64,000 nucleotides of DNA from positions 30,917,171 through 30,981,170 of the forward strand of contig CM046849.1 of NCBI GenBank assembly GCA_025618425.1. Reading direction: 5' to 3'. This stretch comes from Heliocidaris tuberculata (lineage: Eukaryota; Echinodermata; Echinoidea; Camarodonta; Echinometridae). Each line of letters opens with the position of its first letter. The stretch's first letter is position 1. This document shows, one piece after another, positions 44,950 to 56,521 of the stretch. The notes below the pieces were generated by a model. It made no database searches, was not told the origin of the DNA, and was given only the letters and a program-made list of their open reading frames with translations. The position numbers and the translations under genes were made by a program.

Positions 44950-47440
44950 ACCGCGATGTTATAAATGTTATAAATGTAAATATAAATGTAAATAAAAATG
45001 TAATGATAAATGTAATGATAAACGTTAATGTAAAAAATATATTTGCAATGTTAAAAATGTACGTTAGTAAAATTGAAATAAGCGACTGTTTCCTATTGCT
45101 TTTCACATATTTTGGACTACATGCAAGTATCGGATCATTTCTCCAGGTCGGACCCCCCCCCCCCCCCTCCAAAACCCAAGTTTCTTTGGTGTCAGTTTTC
45201 ATTTCATCTTGCATATTTCTGTCAGTGTATCGTAACAAAACTGTTTACGATTCAATCTTCAGTATATTCCGCTCCCGCACTCGACTCCTTTGGCATAAAT
45301 TGTGTCCTGCCTTCACCTTCCAGTCAAAAACGATAAATTACAGAATTAATCTAGCTTTGTGATTTAAAATTTAGAATTTCGATTTTAATTCTAACACATT
45401 GATGACATACATCCTTGTTTGATTTTTTACATTTCAAATTTCGACAGTTTAGTTCGACAGTTTAGTTTCATTCATGAACTTTCAAAAGAAAAGATACTTC
45501 CTTGTATCTTCTATGTGTATTTGTATGTAAAAAGATTTGACCCAACTAAACAAGTAAAAACATTTATCTGACTCACAAGTGTATAACTCATATAACTGTT
45601 TTATGAGGCAATGTTCTTATATAATAAAAATAAATGATAGCAACATCATTTTCATTTATTCACAGCAAATTGTATTTATTTCTTTTCATAAATAGGTATT
45701 TTTTTAACATACTACTGTAAAAGTACGAATACTTTTGTGAAAAATTGCTTCAAAAATAAGTACTGCAACCAACTACAACACAACTTCACACTGGTATAAA
45801 ACTTGGAATCTTCAATTTTGTTTTGTTACGTGGGTATGATATTACAAGAGTGATTTGTCTTGCTAAAGATAATATCATATCACATCATAATTATCATAAT
45901 TATAATCATATAAAGTTATCGGGAACAAGATTTTGCACAACAGACAACATACATAACACAATAACTGAGGCTAGCGTTTTAACACAATTCAGCAGCAACA
46001 TAATACTGACAGGAATAAAATATTACACATAAAACCCTCAAAAAAGTTCTGCAATTCAAGTATGAGTGATGATGTCTTTTCTGTTACTGATCTATGGAAA
46101 AAAAACAACTGGTATAAATGAAAAGCTTGATTATTCCTCTTTACAATGATGTGCTATTTGCCGTGATTATGCACTCATGGAATGTGCAGTACTTCTGAAT
46201 AAAGGTCAAAGTCAGAAGTGAAATTTTGCAAAATGCATTGTTTTCAACACCTAAGTGTCAAGTTCTTTTGAAGATGCAATGTGTTTTGAAGAGTGCCGAG
46301 GTTACAGTGCAAGTCTTGCATGAAAGTGATGTAATGCTCTTTTCTTTAAAGGATGAAATGTGTTTAAATGAAGTTCAGGTGGTTGTTGGTGAAGTCCAAA
46401 GCCATGAATAATGTTATCCCCTTTTGTTTGGAAGATGAAATTTGCTTTGAATAACGTTTGTGTGAGGTAGAGCAAAAGTTTACCGAGCGGTCGTTTGGAA
46501 GATTTAAAGATGCCACACTTATCGAATATCCTAAAGGCCCAAGCAATAGGAATTTTTCCAAACAGCTTTCATCCACGTAAGCAGATGAGAATACGCCATG
46601 TGCGGACTTTCGCGCATCACCACATCAACATCATTCAAACTCAATCCATCCTCAAAACAAACGGGAATGCACTTATGGAAAACAACGAATTTCGCAACAA
46701 TTCATTTTTTACCTTGCTGCATATTCAGAAGACAGCGCATTTCATGATTGCATAAGCATTACAAAAGACACACCAATGTAAAGAGAAATAATCAGATTTT
46801 CTAATGATACCGCATTCACAAGATATATTACCCCTCAAACTTGAATTGCAGAACTTTTTTTTTGGGGGGGGGGGTAGGTACATATTGGATTACATGTAGT
46901 ACTATACTGGAATTACCAATGTCAAATTGCCAATGCTTCTGTCTCAATAATAAAGCAAATAATACTGACATTTGTTCCATGTATAACTTCAATCATTTTA
47001 TATAATACAGTAATCGTTCACTTTTCCACAAAGTTGATACTCAAAATCATAATTGTTCATTCATTATACACTGCTGGCAAAATATAGCGACAAAATCTGG
47101 GAATGGGACAAATATTTGTCAACTGGCAACTAGTTGGAATGCTAAATTTCAAATGAATCTAATAAGCATGAATGGTTTGAGAATATACAGTGTACTTATA
47201 TTACATTAGCTACATGACAAAAATAAAGTTACATGTACATGACCATGTACATATGGTTACTTGACCAATGGGACCCAAAATATTACTTCTTGAAACTGAA
47301 ATCTTATATCTTATGATAGCACGGTTAAAAAAAACACAAAATAAAGATTAATAAAAAATTTTTTTTAAAGGATTTGAGGCTGGCAATAATGAGAGTTATG
47401 TACCTGTAGTATTATACAACTCCACTGATTTATATATACA
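44950..47440. other. Intergenic, no gene found
   Basis: Low-complexity ATAAATGTAA repeats at 44955-45060, a poly(C) at 45150, AT-rich sequence with a poly(T)/poly(G) at 46854-46875. Small open frames on both strands around 46226-46755 have no recognisable product. Confidence 0.45.
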
Positions 47441-47442
<2 letters not shown>

Positions 47443-47480
<38 letters not shown>

Positions 47481-47645
47481 TATAATTGTGAGAAATGAAA
47501 ATGAGAGAATGGTTGCGTAGCTTAAAGCAATAAATTTGATCTAGGCTACGCAACCATTATTCTCACATTTTCATTTCTCACAATTATAATTATTTCCACG
47601 AGAGTTGCCAAAGCTGTTGTGTATGTTATTTCCTTACAATTCTAT
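47443..47645. repeat. tRNA-less derivative of the tRNA repeat unit, beside (TA)n
   Basis: After (TA)n at 47445-47484 comes AATTGTGAGAAATGAAAATG, TGGTTGCGTAGCTTAAAGC, a short loop, then the inverted arm GGCTACGCAACCATTATTCT continuing to GTTATTTCCTTACAATTC. These are the same blocks as in the 3836-5299 array, without a tRNA. The array unit ends in AATTGTAAGGAAATAAC at both sites. Confidence 0.85.
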
Positions 47646-49217
47646 ATATTTCCCATATATGAATCATACCACATCTGTCATATCAAAGAGAAGGATGCAT
47701 GAGTTCTCGGAAAGGTGAAAAATAATTTGTGAGCTTTCTCATTCCTTTTTGTCAGTTTGTAAGAACATCATGATAGAAATGTCCCCTGAAAAGGATTGCT
47801 CCTCAAATGCCATCATATTTGACATATATGTGATGAGAAATAGCTGAAGTGATCTGGCAGAACATTCATGCCACATGTGTTTGCAGTCCCATTTCGTGTG
47901 AAATGCATGTGCTTGTCAGTGAGATTGGGTCAATTTTTTTCTTATCATTTTGATGATTCCAAAACCTCACAGTATACACAAATTCTCATGTGAACAGGAT
48001 CAACCTTTCCCAATTGCTTTTAATAAGACAGTTTCTTTCACAATGCAATTGCATGACCAGAACTCAACTCTATCTTTAAATAACAGACAATTATGACAAA
48101 GGGAATTTACACCGCAACGCCTAAACTGCAACATATGTAAGAGCCTCCAAACAAAATTATTGATTGCATTTTTTATCACCTATATCGTACATGAAAAAAA
48201 ATCATTTATTAGAACGACCTTCCAGCAAAGTTCCCAGGTCTTTTTTTTTTAATGCTTTTAATCTATCAGTGTCATGAGACCCATTTTCCAAAACTGCAAG
48301 TTAATAAACATGTAAATTAATTTTTGAACAAAAGGGCTTTAAATATTTTAAACATTATATTTCCATACACATGGTTCCTAAAGTGTTAACTCGAAATTAT
48401 TTTAAAACTATTCTGAGCAAACCGTGGTCAGTATTATTATCATTTGAGCACAACAATTCAGGTTCAAGTATGTACTATAACCATATGATACAAGGCAACA
48501 TGTATCATGTCTTTTGTGGGAACAATTAACTTTAATATAATGACATCTCCCCCCCCCCCCCTCCAAATTTTTTTTTTTTTTTTAAATACAAAGTTACTTT
48601 CATGCCCATAAATATAGTGATGTTTTTCCTAGTCTTCTAACTGAAACTTACTCAATCATATAAATGGAACAAAAATATATTAATTTCCCCAAATTTTGAT
48701 AAGACTGCAATTGCACACAGTAAAAGCTGTATTGGCATTACCAAAACATGATACCTGTTTCAAAAAAAAAAACTAGTACATGAGCATTATTTTTTTTTTC
48801 AGCACAAAAATTAAAGATTATAAAAGTGTATATAGGCGATTGTAAATTTTTGTTTATAAATGGCACACTTATAGCTCATTTCAGCACAGAAATAATACAT
48901 TTCATTATTAAATATGATAAATTCTTTCCACAATATCTTGTGATTTTGATGCACCATTTAAATATACATATATATTCTTTACTTGTATCTTGTCTATAAA
49001 AATAGTTGTGGCATGCCTGTCCGAACAAAATCTAATATTGCACTGTATAATCTCACATGTAAAATATACATGAATAATTTCATAAATATGTTTTTCTAAG
49101 GTTACTAACTTGTCTCTCTTTGTGTTGGAAATCATAGTTCCTTCTAGCTGCCAATAATGAAGATGGAATGCATACATGTAGCTTAAAAACATTGAATACT
49201 TCAGCCTTTTGAGTGCA
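47646..49217. other. Intergenic, no gene found
   Basis: AT-rich; poly(C)/poly(T) at 48549-48584. Nothing else recognised. Confidence 0.45.
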
Positions 49218-49773
49218 AAGGGGACCGAGGTAACCTTTCACGAAAGTTTGGAGTGAGTAGAAGCAGAGAAATCAGACTAAAGAATAAGAAAGTTACAGAT
49301 GATTGAAAGCTGAGATCAATAACCTTATGGGGAATATCCTATTGGCAATGTGGTCATTATGTGTGAAGTCATACATGGAGAACTCTCCCATTTGGGGTGT
49401 ACAAACAATTTTTTTTTAAATTCCTTTGTCCATAACAGAACAGATTTTTTGTCCACGATACATGCAACATCTTGTTACAAGTCCCACAAAAAAAAGTCTG
49501 TTCCACCATACATGTGTACAAGTTCAGAAAAAGGATACTTTGAGTTATTTACGTACAACACAAATGGGAAAGTTTTCCATGTATGACATCACACATCATG
49601 ACTGCATTGCCAACGCTAGGATCTCCATATCATTAGTGATCACAACTTTCAGAAATTCATAACTTCCTTATCCTCTCTGAGATTTATTTCAAACTTTCAC
49701 CTACATGTATAGGTTTCACTGATTTCTAGGCTTTTCATCCAAGCCAATTTCCTATGAAAAGGTTAGTGCCCCT
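49218..49773. mobile_element. TTAA-type foldback MITE
   Basis: The right end AAGGTTAGTGCCCCT is followed by TTAA (49774-49777). The left end AAGGGGACCGAGGTAACCTT is its inverted counterpart, with the left TTAA mutated to TGCA. Interior text (GAAATCAGACTAAAGAATAA, AACTTTCACCTACATGTATA) is that of the family at 1069-1651 and 54387-54921. Confidence 0.65.
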
Positions 49774-50214
49774 TTAACCCATTGAATACCAAACTCTGAG
49801 ATCTATAAACTCAGGATGAAAGCCATTGCAAATGCATATTGAATGAAAAAATGGAATCTTGTTTGAGAGATTTAAAAAAGATTCATTTAGCATGCTGTCT
49901 CAAAATTCAATGAATGTCTTAGAGAAATTGCAATCTCGTTTTACCTGAGAAGATACACAGTACAGCCATATAATTCCAAATTTCTACTGAGATTAAAATA
50001 TTGGTGGAAAGAAAATAAAGGTATAACTATTTATAGTACATTTTCAGAGTATTTGGAGGAACTATATATTCAGCAAGGTTTTTACATCATACTGTAGAAC
50101 AAGAAATTGAAGTGTGCATGATACAAATACAGCAGGTGGTCCACAAAACTGAATGGTTTATTTTTTAAAGTTTTTTTCTTTCTTTTTACCTGACTGCTAA
50201 AAGTGTATTGCTTG
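49774..50214. other. Intergenic stretch
   Basis: Begins TTAACCCATTGAATACC, like the CCCRTTGA end of the short MITE at 53860. Otherwise AT-rich with no gene. Confidence 0.4.
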
Positions 50215-50374
50215 TAAGTAAGCAACCAGGGAACCAACGATTTTAAGTCCTCTCCAAGGGACTTGGCAATGAGGATTAATGCCTTACCAAAGGGCACTGG
50301 TGCATCCACTTGGTTTTGAACCCTGGTCCTCCCAGTTACAGGACCACTGCTTTACCACTGAACCATTGTGCCTC
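50215..50374 (-). mobile_element. tRNA-headed SINE
   Basis: On the minus strand, TGGTTCAGTGG matches the A box and GGTTCAAAACC approximates the B box at tRNA spacing. A body follows with CCCTTTGGTAAGGCATTAAT and CTTGGAGAGGACTTAAAATC, the kind of tRNA-unrelated body found in echinoderm SINEs (from memory of the group, not searched). Confidence 0.65.
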
Positions 50375-50673
50375 CTCAAAGGCAAAAAGACTGAATTGCA
50401 ATACCTAAGTTTTGCAATTCGCGAAGATTTCTTTTCACAAAAATGGAACTCTTAAAAGTTCCTGGTTTTGATATAGTGAAACATCACCAGCCATAACGGT
50501 AATAAATTTCTCATTTTTTGATGGCTCTGTGATGACTGATCCAACAATATACTTTGATTAAAAAAAACTTGAAATGACCTATAAATCTAAAAGTTTTAAA
50601 ACTTTGTTACAAAGTGTTGGGTAAATGTTCTAACAGTCCAACTTATTGTAAGATAAAGCTATATACAAAGATA

Positions 50674-51007
50674 CAGTCCGACCTCGTTTATCCAGCCGCA
50701 TTGGGACCGGCACCCATCCGGATAAGTGAAATGGCCAGATATGAGAGAAATTTACATTTTCTATGCAAATGAATAGGGTAGGGCAGTCTATTGGCTGTAA
50801 AATTTATGTTTTCTTGGTGTAGTTGATGATTGCAAATGATCTTTTTATTTGTAAGAGATGAAATGAAATAAAATTAAACAGAAAATTGCCCATGGTGTTC
50901 CTGTTTCCAAGGCTTTTGGGTGAATTGCATGACAAATTGGCCGGAAGACAGGGCCGTTTAATAGAGATGGCCGGATAAATGAAGTTCGGATAAGTGAGGT
51001 CGGACTG
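50674..51007. mobile_element. pogo/Tigger-like MITE
   Basis: CAGTCCGACCTCGTTTATCC at the left end and GGATAAGTGAGGTCGGACTG at the right end are inverted repeats flanked by TA on both sides. TA duplication and CAGT..TCGG-type ends fit the pogo/Tigger group. Internal GGCCGGATAAATGAAG/CATCCGGATAAGTG repeats add sub-terminal symmetry. No transposase. Confidence 0.85.
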
Positions 51008-51024
51008 TATATACATGTACAAAG

Positions 51025-51145
51025 GATCATGGTGCAGTGGTTCATTCACTTGATGTTCAATCTACAGGGTGATGGTTCCAATCTGCGCCTGGAAGTGGAA
51101 CTGATGTCCTTTGGCAAGACACCTACATTTGCCACTAAAATGGAA
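51025..51145 (+). mobile_element. tRNA-headed SINE, decayed
   Basis: TGGTGCAGTGG fits the A box; GGTTCCAATCT is a weakened B box. The body has TCCTTTGGCAAGACACCTAC, related to the SINE at 50215-50374. Confidence 0.5.
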
Positions 51146-51281
51146 ACATGTGACCACTCGGTTATAACCATGATAATAATAGCACCAGCAAATGTCACCT
51201 CATGATGTACAGGGAGCTATACAAGAAAAGAATCCACTATTATCTTATCATCATCTTTATCAAAAACGTGCATTTAAGACT

Positions 51282-51287
51282 TTTATT
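51282..51287 (-). terminator. Poly(A) signal candidate of the membrane-protein gene
   Basis: AATAAA on the minus strand about 200 bp after the TGA stop at 51486-51488. Confidence 0.35.
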
Positions 51288-51295
51288 TGATTTCT

Positions 51296-51430
51296 GGGGC
51301 CCATTTTATAAAGAGTTGCAATTGATTTAAATAGATTGCAACTTGAAATTAATTGCACATCCTATCTCTTAAGTACACAGTTGTGATCAATTTGAGTCAA
51401 TCGCAACTCTTTGAAAGATGGTGCCCAGGA
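51296..51430. mobile_element. Short foldback MITE
   Basis: GGGGCCCATTTTATAAAGAG at the left and CTTTGAAAGATGGTGCCC at the right, with AGTTGCAATTGA/TCAATCGCAACT inside, form an inverted repeat of about 135 bp. It lies in the 3' region of the minus-strand membrane-protein gene. Confidence 0.65.
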
Positions 51431-51485
51431 ATTGTGTCTAACTATTTTTTGCGAAGGACCCCAGGTGACACTCCATAACCCATTC

Positions 51486-51782
51486 TCACCCAGCCCCATC
51501 CCCTCCATGACCCCAACGACTCGCCTCTGTATCGGAGTCCGGACCTAGATCCTCCACCCTACTCCAGGAGCCAACCGTCTCCATCTCCTCCTGACTCCCA
51601 CCGTCCAGGAAATCATCCTGCATGACGATGGGAGCGTACTGAATGTGGTTCCTGGGGTGTCGCCAGGACTGGACTTTCTGGTAGACTGCCCATGCCCCTA
51701 CCAGGATGCTGAGGAAGATGAGGATGATGACCACCACAATTCCTGACACAGCCCTAGGGGTCATCTCAAACTCGTGCCGTTT
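51486..51782 (-). CDS. Unrecognised type I membrane protein, last exon (TM + tail)
   Basis: Begins after TTACGACAG at 51783, in phase 0 with the previous exon, and codes 98 residues to TGA at 51486. KRHEFEMTPR leads into one strong membrane segment (AVSGIVVVIILIFLSILVGA), then a Trp/Lys-rich border (YQKVQSWRHPRNH) and an acidic cytoplasmic tail with many Asp, Glu and Ser and no known motif. This places the rest of the protein outside the cell or in the lumen. No family was recognised from the tail. Confidence 0.75.
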   Translation of the reverse strand, partial: KRHEFEMTPRAVSGIVVVIILIFLSILVGAWAVYQKVQSWRHPRNHIQYAPIVMQDDFLDGGSQEEMETVGSWSRVEDLGPDSDTEASRWGHGGDGAG

Positions 51783-52786
51783 CTGTCGTAACAGAAGACA
51801 AGGTGTCAGATTACTATATCTTGTACCTTACATTTTCTTTTTAGCATGCAACAGAACTGAAGGGTAGATCACATGCATACACACAATCAAATATATGACA
51901 GAAAAATGGACAGAGGCCTGTCCCACCAAACCATAATTAGTCTAATTGGTGGACATCCCAAAGAAAGTATGTTACCAAATTAACCTGAAGACTACTGAAT
52001 TCTGTAATTCCCACAGGCTTTATACAGAGACAACCCGGTCCCCACAGGCAATGGGTTATTACAAGTTGCATTTGAAGGAGATGTCCAGAAATTAACCTGA
52101 CAAGGGTATGTCAAAATTGTCAATGCATACTTTCACTTGAGATACTAAAAGATGGAACAATAAAATTGGGGAGTATTTTGGCCTTCCAGTTGGAGGAAAA
52201 GGCCAGTTCAGTTGCATATCGGTTGCCAGTTGGTACAATGTAGTTGTGTGACTAGTGTGATGTCTTTACGACTCCCAGGTTATTGGGCCTTTCTTTTCTC
52301 TGACTAGAAGTCTCACAATACACCATAATTCTGATACCTGAAAATTTAGGAACTCAAACAGAAAAAATTTCACATGTATCTTAATATTTCAATCTACATG
52401 TTATACCTCAGTCCAACCAATGATACTGTCCCAAAACCAACAACAGATCAAACAAAAATATTACTTTACTCTGAATGACCAAGAATCGGTCAATGTGGGG
52501 TCGGTGTGGACTCAGTTTGGTTGTGTGACGGAGGTATAACCCTACTGAAAGTTCTTTAAAATCCAGTCATAGTCAGGTAATAGGTTGTGCAGTGGCCATA
52601 GGGAAAACTGGCCATGTTCTATCAAACCTGTTATCAATGACTTGTTAAAATCAGTTTATAATGTAAGCTAGTAAATCACAGCATTTGACTGGCTATGAGC
52701 AAAACTGTTATTAGTAGAAGTTTGGCAGTTGGTCCTGGAAATGAGTTTTATGAAACTTGACCTACGCCTATGATGCAGACACCTAC
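51783..52786 (-). other. Intron of the membrane-protein gene
   Basis: GTAGGT donor after 52787 and TTACGACAG acceptor before 51782. Holds the small MITE at 51980-52059; otherwise unassigned. Confidence 0.6.
51980..52059. mobile_element. Tiny MITE, uninterrupted copy
   Basis: TTAACCTGAAGACTACTGAA ... CCCCACAGGCAATGGGTTA. An 80-bp inverted-repeat element whose relative at 53856-54346 is split by another insertion at GGCTTWA/ATACAG. It therefore serves as an empty-site reference. Confidence 0.7.
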
Positions 52787-52931
52787 CATGATGGGAGAAC
52801 TACCACTGGAATGGGAGTTCATAACCTGAGGAGAAGTCGATCCTTTCTGTGCCATGATATGGGCATCAAACATTGAGTGGACTGTCTGGATCTCTGATGC
52901 TGTCAGCTTGTTCAACATCGCTTCAAAGGTA
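52787..52931 (-). CDS. Unrecognised membrane protein, juxtamembrane exon
   Basis: Acceptor CAATTTTTCAG before 52931, donor ATG|GTAGGT after 52787. It starts with one base of a split codon, matching the phase-2 end of the exon at 56144 (with or without the 18-nt microexon). It codes TFEAMLNKLTASEIQTVHSM, then FDAHIMAQKG and a Ser-rich stretch (SHSSGSSPIM) next to the membrane. A TTAA-type MITE lies only about 30 bp upstream of its acceptor. Confidence 0.75.
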
Positions 52932-52964
52932 CTGAAAAATTGACAATAGAAGAACGTTCTTTAA

Positions 52965-53348
52965 CCCTTTCGAGACAATTGCCAACATTTCATGGTTTGG
53001 CTCAATAACTTCTGATTCAGAGCGCTAAAAAATATACCAGATGCATGAACAGAAAGAGCAAAAATTTCTGCAAACACTATGAACATATTGCATTTCATGC
53101 TAGGAATTTGAAAAACGAGAATAAGCTTCAAAATCCTTAAATTGGCAACACATTGAGAGATTCAAAATCATTGTTTTTTTAAATCAAAATTGGCAATTTT
53201 TTTACAAATTCCCAGCCATGTATATTGCTTTCAAAGACATAATATCTTATTAGAAACATGTAGCTCTAAAAGAAAAATATTACTGTTGCTAATTTGAAGA
53301 ACAAAATGTGATCAATTTTGCCCTTAAATAATTCCTGTCATAAAAGGG
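52965..53348 (-). mobile_element. TTAA-flanked MITE with CCCTTTC ends
   Basis: Reverse-orientation copy of the family at 53899-54305 and 60417-61130: TTAA|CCCTTTCGAGACAATTG at the left, CCTGTCATAAAAGGG|TTCA at the right (TTAA mutated). CCCTTT ends with TTAA duplications point to a piggyBac-type target preference. Confidence 0.75.
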
Positions 53349-53855
53349 TTCAATCCAAACTCTTTACCATTTCACCATCAACTCTTTATTTGCTATGGAT
53401 CGAAACCCAAGACTGCCACATTGTTACGAGTACAAATGTTAATATGGTACATGTACATGTACATTGTACACTACAGGGTGAGTCAATAAAAAGGAAACCC
53501 ATATTCATATTCATATCTTAAAGACCAAGTGAAATCCCTGAAATGTATTATAATCATATGATAGTAGTATAATAGTAGATAATGTCTTCTTTAATTTGAT
53601 AGGCTGCTCACTAAAATGCGATCATGGATGACTGAGCACTGGCCATTTTCTTAAAAAGCATGTCAAAATCGTCTTTGCTCAAGTTTGGGCTGATTGGTAT
53701 TCACGAGTTACTTTAATTAAAGCAGATCATTCAACCAACCTTGGGTTGACCATCCATTTCATTCAAAACTTTGGCAGAGGCAAATTTGACATAAGTCAGG
53801 AAAAATGTTACTGTTCAGCTGTCCATAGGCGGATTTTATTGATCAATGCATCAAA
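53349..53855. other. Intronic, with mariner-like repeat text
   Basis: CAGGGTGAGTCAATAAAAAG at 53476 begins a block related to 28122-28640. No exon seen. Confidence 0.4.
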
Positions 53856-53859
53856 TTAA

Positions 53860-54342
53860 CCCGTTGACTACTGAATTCTCTAATTCGCATAGGCTTAACC
53901 CTTTCATGACAGGAATTATTTAAGGGGTAAATCGATCACATTTTGTTCTTCAAATTGGCAACAATAACATTTTCTTTTCGTGCTACAAGGTGCTAATAAG
54001 GTGTAAAATCTTTTAAATTAATATACATGGTTACAAACTCTGTCGAAGAGTTAAAAAAAATTGCTAATTTTGATAAAAACCATGATTTTTAACCTCTCAT
54101 TGTGTTGCCAATTTAAGGATTTTAAAGTTTGTTCTTGTTTTTTAAATGCTTGGCATCAAACGGAATATGGTCATGCAGCAAAAATGGACACAGTGTTTGC
54201 AGAAATTTTTGCTCTTTCTACTCATGTATCTGGTATAATTTTTAGAGGTCTGAATCAAAAGTTATTGAGCCAAACCACAAAATGTGGTCAATTGTCTCGA
54301 AAGGGTTAATACAGGGACAACCCGGTTCCCGTAGGCAATGGG
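53860..54342. mobile_element. Tiny MITE split by a TTAA-type insertion
   Basis: Outer halves TTAACCCGTTGACTACTGAA (53856) and CCCGTAGGCAATGGGTTAA (54346) belong to the 80-bp element seen intact at 51980-52059. Between them lies the element at 53899-54305. Confidence 0.8.
53899..54305 (+). mobile_element. TTAA-flanked MITE with CCCTTTC ends, nested
   Basis: TTAA at 53895-53898 and 54306-54309 flanks CCCTTTCATGACAGG ... TTGTCTCGAAAGGG. The uninterrupted relative at 52017 reads GGCTTTATACAG where this one has GGC-TTAA-element-TTAA-TACAG, confirming TTAA duplication. Internal inverted symmetry is present around GGCAACAATAAC and AACCTCTCATTGTGTTGCC. Confidence 0.88.
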
Positions 54343-54386
54343 TTAAAGAAAACGTTATAGGCTAAAGTATGGGTATCTTTGATTAA

Positions 54387-54921
54387 AGGGAAAGTCCACC
54401 CTGGTATTTAGCTCATTTTGATAAAAGAAGAAAAGTGAGAGAAACAGATCAGTGAAAGTTCGAGCAAAATCTGATAAGAAATAAGAGTTATATTTTTGAA
54501 GTTGTAATCAATCAAATACAAATTGGCAACTCCATGACGTGTCTTGCGAGGCTCTTCCATTTGCCCTGTACCCCAAAAAGCATTAATTTCTATTTTCTCT
54601 AAAGAAAATACATGTATTCAATCATACATGCACCTTAGATATAAATCATTGCGCATATATGTTTCTACACAAAATTTGTGTGAAAAAAAATTATTCCTTC
54701 ATCAAAAAGAAAATGAAAATTTATGAGATTTCCTGTACTGAGTAAATGGGAAAGGAGCTTACAAGATACATCAAAGGAGTTGCCAATTTGTGTTTGACTG
54801 ATTACAACTTCAAAAATTCATAACTTTCTTATTTCTCATCGGATTTTGCTCAAACTTTCACTATTCTGTTTATCTTATTTTTCTCCATTTATTCAAATCA
54901 ATACCAGGGTGGACTTTCCCT
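54387..54921. mobile_element. TTAA-type foldback MITE (AGGG ends)
   Basis: TTAA|AGGGAAAGTCCACCCTGG at the left and CCAGGGTGGACTTTCCCT|TTGA at the right, one base of the target copy mutated. Same family as 1069-1651: shared GTGAAAGTTYGARCAAAATC and its inverse GATTTTGCTCAAACTTTCAC. Confidence 0.85.
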
Positions 54922-55188
54922 TTGATAAATGAACGTTGACAATTTAATACAGGTACATAAAGATGAACTGTATGTTTGCTTAAACATGAAATAAAACAGA
55001 ATTACAAAACTGAACTGAACTTAAACATTCTGTCTCCATAAAACAATTAAGACTTTGCGTTTTTTCTTGAAAACTCAAAAACTCAAAAACTCTTTGATGG
55101 AGTTGGAGCCCTTCTTCCTGTCATGTATTTTTTATTTTTCGCTATTCCCTGAATTAATCAAAAGAGAAATATTGAATGGTTTACCCAC
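54922..55188. other. Intronic stretch
   Basis: TTTGATGGAGTTGGAGCCCT at 55094 resembles text at 57609, so another decayed dispersed repeat is present. No exon. Confidence 0.4.
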
Positions 55189-55206
55189 CATACCACTGCT
55201 CCTTCA
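55189..55206 (-). CDS. Possible 18-nt microexon of the membrane-protein gene
   Basis: A minus-strand TTCATTTTCAG acceptor is followed by TGAAGGAGCAGTGGTATG and a GTGGGT donor. Its length (18) keeps the phase-2 frame between the exons at 56144 and 52787 and would insert EGAVVC. If the alternative GTAAAC donor four bases later were used, the frame would hit a stop. The model also works without this exon. Confidence 0.35.
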
Positions 55207-55667
55207 CTGAAAATGAATAACATTTCTATACAAATCACATTTCAACAACAATCTTTATCCTTCTACGGTACAGTATACATGTAAATCATATAGATATTCA
55301 TCTTCCACAAGTGATGATACAGTATTTGTGAAAATCTGAAATTATTCCAAGCAATGTTGGCCCAAGCAGCTATCATGAAGCGTCAACGAGTCCGATGCAT
55401 GTTGCTGTTCTGATTTCTAACTAGGTATTTTTGTAATGATTAAAATACATTTAACGAATCTTATGTTATTGTTTCTACCGTTCAATATGCATGTACCAAG
55501 CATAAATAACTTTCCTACTACAATATAAATCTGTGCAATTTCCAACTTTTTTACAAATTTAATAATCTTGTTTCACCAATTTGACATTTATTTGCTTTAC
55601 TAATGATGTATTTCCATGTTATCAAACTTGTTTTTACGATTTTATGTTTTGTTATATTTGTCTGAAA
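55207..55667. other. Intronic stretch without feature
   Basis: AT-rich intron sequence; nothing recognised. Confidence 0.45.
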
Positions 55668-55810
55668 TTAAAGGGTACTAATCACCAAAATATTTTTTGC
55701 TCTGTATGTTAGGGGTTCCATGTTGTTATACTATATTCAAAATATGGGCTTCAAATATATTAATTCTATAAAGAGATATTGCAATTTTAATTACACTCTC
55801 TATAAGCGTA
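55668..55810 (+). mobile_element. TTAA-AGGGTAC repeat, left part
   Basis: TTAAAGGGTACTAATCACCA followed by TCTATAAAGAGATATTGC. The same order recurs at 61131-61270 (TTAAAGGGTACCAATCACCA). The right end was not found. Probably a third TTAA-type family. Confidence 0.5.
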
Positions 55811-56143
55811 AAAGCGACTCGTGAGGAGACTACTCGACGCACCCGTACGCACACACCAATTAACGGGCTTGCACGGAACCATACATTTTCATGTTATCCT
55901 TTTCCTGTTCATATTATCCTTTCCTTCATACTCCTTACCTGTTGACCTATAGAATGCCAAATAAAGTTCTCTAAGGTCGATTCTTTACTTTCCAGCTGCA
56001 CAAAATTTAACTTTTCAGGTAATTGGTACACTTTAAAATAATTTGTGCATTTTGATACAATGAAGTTAAACATCAAACTTAGATGGCAACAAACATAACC
56101 CTCTACACGCTTCATCAAGTTTATGATCTCCAGAGATTCTTAC

Positions 56144-56208
56144 CCTACGGGATTCATCCACAGGTCTGGGCTACATCGGACAAGTGTTGCTATGGCATCT
56201 GACTGGAT
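56144..56208 (-). CDS. Unrecognised membrane protein, short ectodomain exon
   Basis: Acceptor CATTATCTTGCAG before 56208, donor GTAGG|GTAAGA after 56144. The 65 bp code IQSDAIATLVRCSPDLWMNP and V, ending with two bases of a Gly codon. Phase 0 entry agrees with the exon at 57924. The acceptor lies right next to a 300-bp trinucleotide microsatellite, so the intron end is made of simple repeat. Confidence 0.7.
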
Positions 56209-56215
56209 CTGCAAG

Positions 56216-56516
<301 letters not shown>

Positions 56517-56521
56517 TACAA

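Noticed and set aside
46226..46755. Overlapping small frames on both strands
   Set aside because: No splice context, no homology recognised, AT-rich surroundings.
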